Positions 25,902-35,068 of a stretch of DNA of 64,000 bases are shown here, in pieces (within the stretch, counting starts at the first letter, position 1; each line of letters opens with the position of its first letter). The notes beneath the pieces are model-generated. The model saw only the letters and a list, made by a program, of their open reading frames with translations, was not told the origin of the DNA and did not search any database. Made by a program: the position numbers and the translations under genes. The DNA is taken from contig JAEWHG010000077.1 of assembly GCA_023387935.1 (NCBI GenBank), forward strand, positions 1 to 64,000, read 5' to 3'. This stretch comes from Bacillota bacterium (GTDB lineage Bacteria; Bacillota; Clostridia; Peptostreptococcales; Natronincolaceae).

Positions 25902-27602
25902 ATGCTTCTGGAGTTAGAAATTAAAGATTTTGCACTAATAGATAAATTAAATATTTCATTTAATAAAGGGCTTAACATTTTAACGGGAGAGACTGGAGCA
26001 GGTAAATCCATTATAATTGATGCTGTTAATATGGCAATAGGAGAAAGAGCGGATAGAAGTTTTATCCGCTCTGGTTGTGATAAATGTATGGTTCAAGCCA
26101 TATTTTCAGTGGAAAATTCAAGTGGCATTGATACTATATTAAAACAATACGGTATTGAGATTGATGAAGATGATCATAGTACATTAATAATTACAAGAGA
26201 AATACATTTAAACGGAAGAAGTACCTGTAGAATAAATGGAGTTATTGTTACTCAAACGGTTTTAAAATCAGTTACACAAAAGCTAATTGATATTCATGGA
26301 CAGCATGAACATCAATCTCTTTTAAATTCAAATTTTCATATAGATATGCTGGATTCATATGGTGGTATAGAAGTTCTAAATCTAGTTAATTGTGTATCAA
26401 GTTTATATCAGGAACTACATATTCTTAAGAAAAAACTAAATACTATTTGTTTTGATGAAATGGAAAGAGAAAGAAAAATTGATTTAATAAAATTCCAAAT
26501 AGATGAAATAGAATCAGCTAAACTTATTTCTGGAGAAGAAGAAGAGTTAAAAAAACAGAAAAGTATTCTGTCAAATAGCGAAAAAATTTATCAAGCTCTT
26601 TCAAATATATACGAGACTCTTCATGGCGAAAACTTAGATTCTTCGGTACTCGATAAAATATCGAACAGTGTAAATGCTGTAAATAGTATTTCTTTTTTAG
26701 ATGATCAATTTGTATGTTTTAAGGAAACCTTTGAAGAAGTTCAGTATAAATTAGAGGATGTCTCAAGAGATATTAGACGATATATAGATGAAATTGACTT
26801 TGATCCTAAAATTCTTGAAGAAATAGAAATAAGATTAGATATAGTGAATACTTTAAAACGAAAATACGGTAATACAGTAGAAGAAGTATTGGAATATAAA
26901 GAAAAAATTCAATCTGAATTATGGGAATTTGAAAATAACGATGAAGAAATTACAAAATTAAAAGAGCAAATTGATTGTAAGTACAATGAACTCAGTAAAA
27001 AATCTATAGAGTTAAGTTCCCTAAGAAAAGTAGTAGCTTCTGATTTTGAAAATAAGTTAACTGAGATACTGCTTTCATTGAATATGGGAAAAGTTCAGTT
27101 TAAGGTTTCCTTTAACAATGAACAGAATAAGTTCACTTCTAAAGGAATGGATCAAATCGAATTTATGATATCTACAAACTTAGGAGAACCATTAAAGCCA
27201 CTTTCTAAAATTGCATCCGGCGGTGAAATGTCAAGGATTATGCTTGCATTTAAAACCATATTAGCTAATGTTGATAATATTCCAACTCTTATATTTGATG
27301 AAATTGATACGGGTATAAGTGGACGCACAGCTCAAATTATTGGCGAAAAACTTTATGACATAGCAAATCACCATCAAATTATATGTATAACACACTTACC
27401 TCAAATAGCTACTATGGCTGATCACCATTATTTAATCGAAAAAGTTGAAATTGAAAATAATGTTAAAACAGTAGTTGAGAAATTGGAAAAATCAAGACAA
27501 ATTGAAGAATTAGGAAGATTATTAGATGGAGAACTAACAGATATTACAATTAAACATGCAGCAGAAATGATTAAACAAGCTCATTTAAAGAAAAGCAACT
27601 AG
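25902..27602 (+). CDS. recN: DNA repair protein RecN
   Basis: 566 residues, SMC-like ATPase of double-strand break repair. Walker A GETGAGKSIIIDAVNMAIGERAD near residue 30, long central coiled coil, signature SKIASGGEMSRIMLAFK and Walker B LIFDEIDTGISGRTAQ, then ICITHLPQIATMADHHY. Starts 14 bases after argR with a GCGGGGG site. Length is normal. Confidence 0.97.
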   Translation: MLLELEIKDFALIDKLNISFNKGLNILTGETGAGKSIIIDAVNMAIGERADRSFIRSGCDKCMVQAIFSVENSSGIDTILKQYGIEIDEDDHSTLIITREIHLNGRSTCRINGVIVTQTVLKSVTQKLIDIHGQHEHQSLLNSNFHIDMLDSYGGIEVLNLVNCVSSLYQELHILKKKLNTICFDEMERERKIDLIKFQIDEIESAKLISGEEEELKKQKSILSNSEKIYQALSNIYETLHGENLDSSVLDKISNSVNAVNSISFLDDQFVCFKETFEEVQYKLEDVSRDIRRYIDEIDFDPKILEEIEIRLDIVNTLKRKYGNTVEEVLEYKEKIQSELWEFENNDEEITKLKEQIDCKYNELSKKSIELSSLRKVVASDFENKLTEILLSLNMGKVQFKVSFNNEQNKFTSKGMDQIEFMISTNLGEPLKPLSKIASGGEMSRIMLAFKTILANVDNIPTLIFDEIDTGISGRTAQIIGEKLYDIANHHQIICITHLPQIATMADHHYLIEKVEIENNVKTVVEKLEKSRQIEELGRLLDGELTDITIKHAAEMIKQAHLKKSN

Positions 27603-27623
27603 CTTTTATTTATGAGCTTTTTG
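27577..27623 (+). terminator. Terminator overlapping the end of recN
   Basis: AAGCTCAT (27577-27584) pairs with ATGAGCTT (27612-27619), with an inner stem AAAAGC (27591-27596) and GCTTTT (27602-27607), followed by TTTTG. The stem starts inside the recN coding sequence. Confidence 0.6.
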
Positions 27624-27759
27624 TATGTATATCCATAAAAGGATTAAAGTTACACCTTTATTAGATTTTATATATCATAAAGATAGCTCCAAAAAGCCAA
27701 TCTAAGTATAGTAGACAAATTTAGTTTTGCTATATTATGATGGCAGGAGAGTGACACAT

Positions 27760-29067
27760 ATGAAAATTCGTAGAAAACTTAGACCAATTAAGGCAATAAG
27801 TTTATCTATTTTTTTTATAGTATTTCTATCGATGATGGTATTTGGATTTATCAGAAATACTCCTTCGGAATTTAATATTTCAATAGATGATGAACATATA
27901 TTACAAATACCGTTTCCTTTTAGTTTCTCCATGGTATCTGATAATATAAATAAAATATTAGAAATTCAGGAGTCGCAGAATAATACGAGTGGATTATTCA
28001 GTAAAAAAAATTATTTTTCACTTAAACCTATGGAAAAAGGAAGTGCTGATCTTCAACTAAAGATATTGGGATTAATACCATATAAAACCGTTAAGGTTAA
28101 TGTGGTATCTAAAATAGAAGTGATCCCTGGAGGCGAATCGATAGGTGTAAAATTAAATACGGATGGTGTATTAGTTGTGGGAGTAGCTGAAATTACGGAT
28201 AATGATGGTAAAAACTATAATATAGCCTCTGACTCAGGTATAAAAATAGGGGACACTTTAGTTAAAATTAATAATATAAAAATAAATAATGCTTCCCATG
28301 TTAGTGAAATTGTTAAGAAGAATAAAGATAAGAAGCTTGATTTAACCATAAAAAGAGATGGGAAAGAATTTATAGTTAAAGTTTCTCCTATAAAATCTGA
28401 GCAAGATGGACAATATAGATTAGGACTTTGGGTAAGGGATAAAACAGCAGGTGTTGGAACATTGAGCTTTTTTCACGTAAATAGTGCAACATTTGGAGCT
28501 TTGGGGCATGCTATTACAGATGTAGATACAGGATCATTATTGTCGGTAAAAAATGGTGAGATAATAAAATCTAAGGTTGTATCTATTGAACAAGGAAAAC
28601 GCGGAAAACCAGGGGAAATAAAAGGAATATTTTATGAGACTAGTAACCCAATAGGAAAAATACAAAAAAATACACAATTAGGTGTATACGGACAGTTATT
28701 TCCTAGAGTGGCGGAAATTAGTAATAGAGCTCCAATGCCTATTGCTTATCAACATGAAATAAAGGAAGGTCCAGCTTATATATTTACTACATTAGATAAT
28801 AATAAAATTGAAAAGTTTCAAGTGGAAATTACTAAAATAAATTTTCAAACAAAGCCTGAAGGGAAAAGTATGGTTGTTAAAGTTACAGATGAGAAGTTGC
28901 TAGAAAAAACTGGTGGCATAATTCAAGGTATGAGCGGAAGTCCTATTATACAGAATGGAAAAGTAATAGGAGCTATTACTCATGTTCTTGTAAATGACCC
29001 TACTAAAGGATACGGAATATTTATAGAATGGATGATTTCTGAATCGGGGCTAACCGACAAAAACTGA
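27760..29067 (+). CDS. spoIVB: SpoIVB peptidase
   Basis: 435 residues from ATG 27760, 8 bases after CAGGAGAGTG; a TTG at 27727 has no site. Forespore-made serine protease (family S55) that crosses into the intermembrane space and triggers sigma-K processing by cleaving SpoIVFA. N-terminal helix (about 12-32), PDZ domain (about 120-210, KIGDTLVKINNIKINNASHV), then the protease domain with the catalytic His in GALGHAITDVDTGS and Ser in IIQGMSGSPIIQNGKVIGAITH. A GTATA-like and CTATATTA-like pair before it could be a sigma-G promoter, weakly. Confidence 0.96.
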   Translation: MKIRRKLRPIKAISLSIFFIVFLSMMVFGFIRNTPSEFNISIDDEHILQIPFPFSFSMVSDNINKILEIQESQNNTSGLFSKKNYFSLKPMEKGSADLQLKILGLIPYKTVKVNVVSKIEVIPGGESIGVKLNTDGVLVVGVAEITDNDGKNYNIASDSGIKIGDTLVKINNIKINNASHVSEIVKKNKDKKLDLTIKRDGKEFIVKVSPIKSEQDGQYRLGLWVRDKTAGVGTLSFFHVNSATFGALGHAITDVDTGSLLSVKNGEIIKSKVVSIEQGKRGKPGEIKGIFYETSNPIGKIQKNTQLGVYGQLFPRVAEISNRAPMPIAYQHEIKEGPAYIFTTLDNNKIEKFQVEITKINFQTKPEGKSMVVKVTDEKLLEKTGGIIQGMSGSPIIQNGKVIGAITHVLVNDPTKGYGIFIEWMISESGLTDKN

Positions 29068-29100
29068 TGAAATAACAAGAAAAATGCATCTAAAATTAAG

Positions 29101-29132
29101 AAAAAAACAGAAAAATGTATTACTGTTTTTTC
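29101..29132 (+). terminator. Terminator after spoIVB
   Basis: AAAAACAG (29103-29110) pairs with CTGTTTTT (29123-29130), with a T run inside the right arm. A/T-rich stem, moderate strength. Confidence 0.55.
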
Positions 29133-29151
29133 AAAATAATTGACGATACTA

Positions 29152-29180
29152 GAAGGAAACGAACTTAGTATGTAGAATAT
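29152..29180 (+). promoter_or_regulatory. Probable sigma-H promoter of spo0A
   Basis: GAAGGAAAC (29152-29160) fits the -35 consensus RnAGGAwww except at the last base, and GTAGAATAT (29172-29180) fits the -10 consensus RnnGAATww exactly, with 11 bases between. TGACGAT at 29141-29147, one base from the 0A box TGNCGAA, lies just upstream and could serve autoregulation. Confidence 0.6.
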
Positions 29181-29238
29181 GTTAAAAGTCAGAGATTATT
29201 ACAAAAATATATAAAACCAAGTTTCAAGGGGGAGAATT

Positions 29239-30054
29239 ATGATGGTTAATGGGAAGATTAAGGTTTTAATAGTAGATGATAATAAAGATTTCTGTGAAAT
29301 TTTGAGTGAATATCTACAAAAACAAGATGATATTGAAATAGTAGGAGTTGCTAATAATGGTAAAGAGGCTATAGAAATTATTCCACAAAAACTACCAGAT
29401 TTAGTTATACTAGATATTATTATGCCGCATTTAGATGGTTTGGGTGTACTAGAAAGGATTAATAGCATGAATTTAAGTAAATTTCCCAAAATTATCATAT
29501 TGTCAGCAGTAGGACAAGATAAAATCACTCAGAGAGCAATTAATTTAGGTGCAGATTATTATGTAATAAAACCTTTTGATTTTGAGATTTTTATTGAAAG
29601 AATTAGACAAACCGCAAGCGAAGGCAATACCAATAATACGAATGTTTCAGAGTTTAAGCGACAAAATCTACAAGCACGTTCATCTTTGGTTAATAATAAT
29701 CGTAGCTTAGAGGCCGAAATTACTAATATTATTCATGAAATTGGAGTTCCTGCTCATATTAAAGGATATCTTTATTTAAGAGAAGCAATTACTATGGTGA
29801 TTGAAAATATTGAGTTATTAAGTGCTGTCACTAAGGAGCTTTATCCATCTATAGCAAAAAAATTTAATACAACATCAAGTAGGGTAGAACGAGCTATAAG
29901 ACATGCTATAGAAGTAGCATGGAGTAGAGGGAAAGTGGATACTATAAATACATTATTCGGTTATACTGTTAATAATGATCGTGGAAAGCCAACAAATAGC
30001 GAATTTATTGCAATGGTTGCAGATAAATTACGATTAGAGCATCAGGCAGGATAA
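29239..30054 (+). CDS. spo0A: Sporulation master regulator Spo0A
   Basis: 271 residues. Receiver domain with the acid pocket VDDN (Asp13/14), phosphate acceptor Asp59 in [13 protein letters not shown], and Lys in [10 protein letters not shown]. The C-terminal effector domain has the spo0A signature: [55 protein letters not shown]. Phospho-Spo0A binds 0A boxes and switches cells to sporulation. AAGGGGGAG site before two adjacent ATG codons. Classical neighbour of spoIVB. Confidence 0.98.
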   Translation: MMVNGKIKVLIVDDNKDFCEILSEYLQKQDDIEIVGVANNGKEAIEIIPQKLPDLVILDIIMPHLDGLGVLERINSMNLSKFPKIIILSAVGQDKITQRAINLGADYYVIKPFDFEIFIERIRQTASEGNTNNTNVSEFKRQNLQARSSLVNNNRSLEAEITNIIHEIGVPAHIKGYLYLREAITMVIENIELLSAVTKELYPSIAKKFNTTSSRVERAIRHAIEVAWSRGKVDTINTLFGYTVNNDRGKPTNSEFIAMVADKLRLEHQAG

Positions 30055-30075
30055 AAAATAAGTTCTCTCATTTAG

Positions 30076-30180
30076 TTAAAAAATAAAAAAATTTATGGTA
30101 AATTCCATAAAGCATTAAATGATTCTATTTATACTGCTAAGGTTTTTAAGGAAATTGGAATTAATAATACTGAAACCTAG
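30076..30180 (+). pseudogene. Remnant of a DEDDh 3'-5' exonuclease C-terminus
   Basis: The frame after TAG at 30073 reads LKNKKIYGKFHKALNDSIYT then AKVFKEIGINN to a TAG at 30178. FHKALNDSIYTAKVF closely resembles the last motif of DnaQ/KapD-like exonucleases (H-x-A-L-x-D-A, then TA-x-(V/I)-F). There is no start codon, ribosome site or upstream part; spo0A ends only 21 bases before. It reads as the tail of a deleted gene. A chance match is possible because the frame is only 34 codons. Confidence 0.4.
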
Positions 30181-30205
30181 TAAGAGTCAAAATTAAAAGA
30201 TTATT

Positions 30206-30256
30206 AAAAACCATTATCAAAATTTCTATTTTAAATTTTGATAATGGTTTTTTTAT
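30206..30256 (+). terminator. Strong Rho-independent terminator downstream of spo0A
   Basis: AAAACCATTATCAAAATTT (30207-30225) pairs perfectly over 19 bases with 30233-30251, 7-base loop, followed by TTTTT. The left side also has an A run, so it may work in both directions. Confidence 0.85.
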
Positions 30257-30491
30257 GCCTCACATTTCGATTGTAAACGGTTTTTTGAACAGTTTAATAT
30301 AAATGTCCGACCCCTCAATTTAATCCTTAAAATAGCAAATATAAGAGCTCCATTATTTTTAATAGATTATATGATCATTTTTACAATCTCAATGTAACAC
30401 AATAGTTATTGTGTTACATTCAGGTTGTAGCTATAAGCATTGGAATATACCTATTTATAAAATAACCAATTTTATTATGTAACATATTGTA
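30257..30491. other. Intergenic region with a 30-bp palindrome
   Basis: No gene-like frame. AATGTAACACAATA (30391-30404) is the exact inverse of 30407-30420. The half-site core ATGTAACA recurs at 30477-30484, and ATTGGAAT-TA-C occurs twice (about 30440 and 30491). No T run follows, so this is more like a protein-binding site than a terminator. Confidence 0.6.
30391..30420. repeat. 30-bp palindrome upstream of the orphan recombinase
   Basis: Two 14-base arms, AATGTAACACAATA and TATTGTGTTACATT, around a 2-base centre. Candidate operator or recombination core site for the recombinase whose promoter starts 72 bases downstream. Confidence 0.7.
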
Positions 30492-30520
30492 TTGGAATGT
30501 ATCATTAAATGTATTATAAT
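30492..30520 (+). promoter_or_regulatory. Promoter of the orphan recombinase gene
   Basis: TTGGAA (30492-30497), 17 bases, TATAAT (30515-30520). Its position shows that the open frame beginning at 30509 overlaps the promoter and that the true start is ATG 30557. Confidence 0.7.
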
Positions 30521-30556
30521 GATTATGAGTATATTCGACATAAAAGGAGACATAAA

Positions 30557-31102
30557 ATGAAGATAGTACAGCCTATTCGAGATAAAAATAAAATAGAAGA
30601 TATGAAAACCGAATTATTAAAGTTGGGATATAAAAACTATATATTATTTATTGTAGGAATTAATACTGGTCTTAGGATCAGTGATATATTAAATCTTAAA
30701 GTATATGATGTAGTGGATAAATCCCATATAACTATTAAAGAAAAAAAGACCGGGAAGGAGAAAAGATTTTTAATTAATAGTCAGTTAAGAAAGGATATAG
30801 AAAAATTTATATATGGTATGAGCAATGAGGAGTACATATTTCAAAGCAGAAAGGGAAAAAATAGACCTATTTCTAGAGTGCAAGCTTATAGAATTCTTAA
30901 TAAAGCAGCTACTAAGGTGGGGATCACAGATGTTGGAACTCATACTTTGAGGAAAACATTTGGATATTGGCATTATCAAATATATAAGGATGTTGCAATT
31001 CTTCAAGATATTTTTAATCACTCAGCGCCAAGTATAACTCTTAGATACATAGGTATTAATCAAGATATTAAGGATAAAACAATAGAGGACTTTTATTTAT
31101 AA
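30557..31102 (+). CDS. Orphan catalytic-core tyrosine recombinase
   Basis: 181 residues from ATG 30557, 7 bases after AAAAGGAG. Phage-integrase fold without the usual N-terminal core-binding domain. Catalytic residues: Arg in NTGLRISDILNLKV, Lys in KKTGKEKRF, His-x-x-Arg in GTHTLRKTFGYWHY, second His in IFNHSAPSITLRYIGI with the final Tyr in the same segment. No attachment repeats, excisionase or phage genes lie nearby, so it is not an active mobile element by itself. Similar short recombinases are scattered in Firmicutes; their substrate is generally unknown. Distinct from xerD at 38537. Confidence 0.85.
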   Translation: MKIVQPIRDKNKIEDMKTELLKLGYKNYILFIVGINTGLRISDILNLKVYDVVDKSHITIKEKKTGKEKRFLINSQLRKDIEKFIYGMSNEEYIFQSRKGKNRPISRVQAYRILNKAATKVGITDVGTHTLRKTFGYWHYQIYKDVAILQDIFNHSAPSITLRYIGINQDIKDKTIEDFYL

Positions 31103-31150
31103 ATTAGTAGAATATAATTATATTATGTAAACTAATAGAGTATTTAGTAT

Positions 31151-31199
31151 AAAAAAATAGCTAGCAAAAAATTATAATTTTGCTAGCTATTTTTTTTTA
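31151..31199. terminator. Bidirectional terminator between the recombinase gene and recX
   Basis: AAAAAATAGCTAGCAAAA pairs with TTTTGCTAGCTATTTTTT around AATTATAA. Both flanks are A/T runs, fitting convergent genes. The recX stop codon lies inside the right arm. Confidence 0.85.
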
Positions 31200-32013
31200 T
31201 ACTTTCTAATGCAGTATCAATAATATCTATATCATAGCCTTTTTGGTATAGAGCATATTTAACTTTTTTATCTAATAAATAAGAGTTGTTTTCTTTCTTT
31301 TTATATTTATCAAAATATTTTTCAGCTAGTTTTATGGCTTGAGACATATATTCGTTCCTATTAGAGTCAATAGCAGATTGAATCTCATTATTTTCAGTTA
31401 AATAATTTAAACATTCAGTTACAACTTCCCAAGTGAAGCCTTTCCGAATTAACATTTGAGATAATTTATTTTTTATTTGATTAAATGGTAAATGCGATTT
31501 CTGATAGAAATATTTATTGCTAATTTCTTTAGCAATTTCCAAATTAATATCAGGAGAAAATAAAGTAATTAGTTCTTCGATTATATCTGTGGATACTCCT
31601 TTTTTCATTAGCTCTGACTTTATTGAATTTAGACTTTTCTTTCTTTCCTGTATAGCATTCGATATATAGCTCATAGTATACTGTCGATCGTCTATATAGC
31701 GGTAGTACACTAGTTTTTCTAAAACTTTATTAATGATTTTATCCTCGTATTCTTTTTTTTGCAGATAATTATTAACTTCAAAATAAGTTCGTGGTCTAAA
31801 GGATAAGTAATATATTGCAATTTGAAAGGCAGTTTTTTCTTTATTCTCATCCATTAACTCCAGCAATTCCTTCTTGCTTACTTGTGAGCCTTTTTTCAAT
31901 TTATATTTTAATATAATTTCTGGATCACAGGAAAATGAATACTCATCATCGATGTAAACATTAAATCTATTTTTATTTTTTACTTGCAATTGAATATCAG
32001 TTATTATATTCAT
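31183..32013 (-). CDS. recX: Regulatory protein RecX
   Basis: 276 residues. Three-helix repeats typical of RecX, which modulates RecA filaments. Visible: FQIAIYYLSFRPRTYFEVNNYL, KVLEKLVYYRYIDDRQYTMSYI and SQMLIRKGFTWEVVTECLNYL. The N-terminal segment MNIITDIQLQVKNKNRFNVYIDDEY is the Firmicutes extension. GGGGTGA precedes the ATG. It is one of three minus-strand genes and recA is not in the window. Confidence 0.92.
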   Translation of the reverse strand: MNIITDIQLQVKNKNRFNVYIDDEYSFSCDPEIILKYKLKKGSQVSKKELLELMDENKEKTAFQIAIYYLSFRPRTYFEVNNYLQKKEYEDKIINKVLEKLVYYRYIDDRQYTMSYISNAIQERKKSLNSIKSELMKKGVSTDIIEELITLFSPDINLEIAKEISNKYFYQKSHLPFNQIKNKLSQMLIRKGFTWEVVTECLNYLTENNEIQSAIDSNRNEYMSQAIKLAEKYFDKYKKKENNSYLLDKKVKYALYQKGYDIDIIDTALESIKKNS

Positions 32014-32049
32014 CAGTTCACCCCACTAAAAAACTATTTTCAATTCTAC

Positions 32050-32078
32050 ATTATATATCATAGTTTTCAATATTTAAA
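32050..32078 (-). promoter_or_regulatory. Promoter of recX
   Basis: On the minus strand TTTAAA (32078-32073), 17 bases, TATAAT (32055-32050), 37 bases before the recX start. The 310-base gap between recX and steA holds no gene otherwise. Confidence 0.5.
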
Positions 32079-32323
32079 GTAAGGGTATTAAATGAAAATT
32101 AGGAATTATATAAAAGTATTACTTTATCAGCTTTTATGATATAATCATCATTGATTTATATTCCAATTTACTAATTTATCCAATAACTTATGTGACTTGC
32201 AGTTTAGCGAAAATAAAAACTTTCTCTGGATATAGTCTTAATTTATATAAATTATTACATGGAATAAGAATGTTTATATTAAATATACAAATACTAAATA
32301 TAGAATGTATTGGAGGGTAGTGT

Positions 32324-33445
32324 ATGAATATTAAAGCTCCCGTAAAATTAGATAAAAAGACGAAAAACTTAGCTAACAGATTAGAGCCAGGAGATATCGC
32401 TATAATCAATCATGATGATCTAGATGAAGTTGCTGCAAATTCTCTTGTGGAAAAAAGAATAGCTGCAATTATTAATTGCGGTAAATCGATTAGTGGTAAA
32501 TACCCTAATTTAGGACCTAGTATCGTATCTAAATCAAATATACCTATTTTTGATGTGGTAAATGGAGACCTATTCAGTCTTATAGAAGAAAATGATATAG
32601 TTGAAATAGTAGATAATAATTTGATACTTAAAAATGAAATAATTGCAGAGGTAGAATTTTTATCAGAGGATAAAATTAAAGATCTTCTGATATTGGCTGA
32701 GAAAAATATTGAAGTAGAATTAGAAAAATTTATTGAGAATACTTTAATATATGCAAATAAAGAGAAGTACTTTATTTTAGGAAATTTAGAAATTCCACAT
32801 GTGCAAACTGAAATTAATGGGAAACACGTATTGGTTGTTGTAAGGGGGCAAAATTATAGAGACGATTTGATGGCTATAATATCTTATATAAAAGAAGTTA
32901 ATCCTATTTTAATTGGGGTAGATGGTGGTGGAGATGCTCTATTAGAATTTGGGCTAACCCCAGATATAATTATTGGAGATATGGACAGTGTAAGTGATGA
33001 GTGTTTGAAAAAGTGCAAAGAAATTATAGTACATGCATATCCAGATGGAAGGGCTCCTGGCATGGATCGGATTAGAGATTTAGGTCTGGATGCAATAGTT
33101 TTTCCAGCACCAGGAACAAGTGAAGATATTGCGATGCTACTTTCATATGACAAAGGAGCAGATCTAATTGTTGCTGTAGGAACTCATTCTAATATGATCG
33201 ATTTTCTGGAAAAAGGCCGTAAAGGAATGGCGAGTACATTTTTAGTTAGAATGAAAGTAGGATCTAAATTAGTAGATGCTAGAGGTGTAAATAGATTATA
33301 CAAAAGTAGTATTAAGCCTAAATATGTTATTTGGCTTGTTATTGCTGCACTCATTCCTATTATTATGATTATGAGCATATCTCAGCCAATCCAAAATTTA
33401 TTTCAATTAATTAGCATTCGATTAAGAATGATATTCGGACTATAG
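32324..33445 (+). CDS. steA: SteA-like cytokinetic ring protein (thiamin pyrophosphokinase-like fold)
   Basis: 373 residues. The middle resembles the catalytic fold of thiamin pyrophosphokinases (ILIGVDGGGDALLEFGLTPDIIIGDMDSVSDE), but the protein is membrane-bound: one C-terminal helix KYVIWLVIAALIPIIMIM followed by a short tail. In Corynebacterium the homologue SteA works with SteB in daughter-cell separation. The next gene is the matching steB. Whether the nucleotide-binding site is active is unknown. TTGGAGGG site before ATG. Confidence 0.88.
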   Translation: MNIKAPVKLDKKTKNLANRLEPGDIAIINHDDLDEVAANSLVEKRIAAIINCGKSISGKYPNLGPSIVSKSNIPIFDVVNGDLFSLIEENDIVEIVDNNLILKNEIIAEVEFLSEDKIKDLLILAEKNIEVELEKFIENTLIYANKEKYFILGNLEIPHVQTEINGKHVLVVVRGQNYRDDLMAIISYIKEVNPILIGVDGGGDALLEFGLTPDIIIGDMDSVSDECLKKCKEIIVHAYPDGRAPGMDRIRDLGLDAIVFPAPGTSEDIAMLLSYDKGADLIVAVGTHSNMIDFLEKGRKGMASTFLVRMKVGSKLVDARGVNRLYKSSIKPKYVIWLVIAALIPIIMIMSISQPIQNLFQLISIRLRMIFGL

Positions 33446-33455
33446 GGGGTATTTT

Positions 33456-34373
33456 ATGGGTATTAATATTAAATATTATGTTATTTCCATAACTGCTATA
33501 TTTTTATCATTAGGCATAGGAATATTTATTGGATTTAACATGAACGGTCAAGACTTATATCTAGAGCAACAACAAGCTTTAATTGATAGCTTAGAAATTA
33601 GATTTGATGAATTTAAGACAGAAAATAAAGATCTAGAGCAAAAAGTTGAAAATTTAAGTGCACAAAATGAAAAACAGAGTATTTTTATTGAAAATACTTT
33701 AAAAGAAATAGTTTATAATAAACTGCAAGGACTTAATGTAGCTATTGTTGAAACTACTGATGACTATTTTTACACTGATGTTCGTGATGTACTAGAATCA
33801 TCTGGAGCCAACGTACCAATTCGTATTCAATATACAGACAAAATATTCACTGCTACTAAGGAAAAAGTGGCAGAAATTAGCGAGTTGTTACAAGTTCAAT
33901 TAAAAACAACCGATGATTTTATTTATTTTGTAAATAATGAAATAACAAATCTATTATTAAATAAAGAGATCACCGAAGCCGTTAATTTTCTAATAGATGA
34001 GGAGTACGTTGTTTGTAATATTAATTATAATAATATAGAAGAACTGAATATAGAAAATATTGTTATGGCAGGCGGTAGTAATGAAAATTTAGAAAATAAG
34101 ATGGAAAAAATAGATGTAGCTTTAGCAAAGAAACTAAGTAATATTGGCTTTAGAGTAATTGGTGTTGAAAGATTAGATGTGGAGCAATCTTTTATATCAG
34201 ATTTTAAAAAAATAAATATATCAACTGTAGATAATATTGATAGTAGAATAGGTCAAACTTCTTTAGTTTATATTATAAAAGGAGCTGAAGGACATTATGG
34301 AGAAAAGTCTACTGCAGATTCTTTAATACCTTTTGATTCGATAGAGCAGGTTAGGAGTGAAGATATTGAATAA
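33456..34373 (+). CDS. steB: SteB/MctB-like coiled-coil membrane protein
   Basis: 305 residues. N-terminal helix YYVISITAIFLSLGIGIFIGF, coiled coil (about 38-85) and an extracytoplasmic alpha/beta domain ending HYGEKSTADSLIP. Databases often call this family copper transporter MctB after the M. tuberculosis protein; next to steA the cell-separation role (SteB) is the better reading. It starts 10 bases after steA and overlaps the next gene by 8 bases. Confidence 0.85.
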   Translation: MGINIKYYVISITAIFLSLGIGIFIGFNMNGQDLYLEQQQALIDSLEIRFDEFKTENKDLEQKVENLSAQNEKQSIFIENTLKEIVYNKLQGLNVAIVETTDDYFYTDVRDVLESSGANVPIRIQYTDKIFTATKEKVAEISELLQVQLKTTDDFIYFVNNEITNLLLNKEITEAVNFLIDEEYVVCNINYNNIEELNIENIVMAGGSNENLENKMEKIDVALAKKLSNIGFRVIGVERLDVEQSFISDFKKINISTVDNIDSRIGQTSLVYIIKGAEGHYGEKSTADSLIPFDSIEQVRSEDIE

Positions 34374-35064
34374 AGTTGTTACAGTAATTGTTCCTGCATA
34401 TAATGAAGAAAAAAGAATTGTGAACTCATTATTGGCTTTAAAGAGTATTCCTTATGTAACAAATATTTTTGTTATTGATGATGGCTCAACTGACAATACA
34501 TTTTCTAATGCTTCCACTGTTGAAAATATCAATGTAGTTCGCCAAACTTCAAATAAAGGCAAGGGGCAGGCACTGTCTGAAGGATTAAGACTTGCATTAG
34601 ATGATTCTGACATTATTGTGTTTGCGGATGCTGATTTAGAAGAAAGTGCAAAGGATGTTGAAAAATTAGTGCTTCCAATTATAGAAAATAACGCAGATGT
34701 TACAATAGCTAAATTTCCTAGAGCTAAACGAAAAGGAGGTTTTGGCTTAGTAAAGAAACTAGCTAGAGAAGGTGTGTACATAAATACTGGTGTTCGATTA
34801 GATACTGTACTCTCTGGACAAAGAGCATTCAAAAAAGAAGTTCTTCAGAATGTTAACCATTGTTATACAGGTTATGGTGTAGAACTAGGAATGACAATAG
34901 ATATATTAAACAAGGGTTATAGGATATTGGAAGTTGATGTTAATATGCATCATAATGAAACTGGTAGGAATTTATCAGGATTTATTCATAGAGGTAAACA
35001 ATTTTGGCAGATATTGAAAGTTTTAGGGCCTAAAACTGTTTCAACTAAGCTAAAAAGAGGGTGA
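34366..35064 (+). CDS. Family 2 glycosyltransferase
   Basis: 232 residues from TTG 34366, 8 bases after TTAGGAG; a GTG at 34357 lies inside that site. GT-A fold with VTVIVPAYNEEKRIVNSLLAL, VIDDGSTDNT, the DxD motif in VFADADLEESAKDV and SGQRAFKKEVL. No membrane helices, so it probably uses a nucleotide sugar and a membrane acceptor made by neighbours. Tight coupling to steB and the MraY-like gene suggests an envelope glycan. Confidence 0.88.
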   Translation: MNKVVTVIVPAYNEEKRIVNSLLALKSIPYVTNIFVIDDGSTDNTFSNASTVENINVVRQTSNKGKGQALSEGLRLALDDSDIIVFADADLEESAKDVEKLVLPIIENNADVTIAKFPRAKRKGGFGLVKKLAREGVYINTGVRLDTVLSGQRAFKKEVLQNVNHCYTGYGVELGMTIDILNKGYRILEVDVNMHHNETGRNLSGFIHRGKQFWQILKVLGPKTVSTKLKRG

Positions 35065-35068
35065 TTTT

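Noticed and set aside
30509..30556. Upstream extension of the orphan recombinase frame
   Set aside because: It overlaps the TATAAT box and lacks a ribosome site; ATG 30557 has AAAAGGAG at the right distance.
30257..31150. Integrated mobile element around the recombinase
   Set aside because: No terminal direct repeats, transposase, excisionase or phage genes are seen; only the recombinase and a palindrome.
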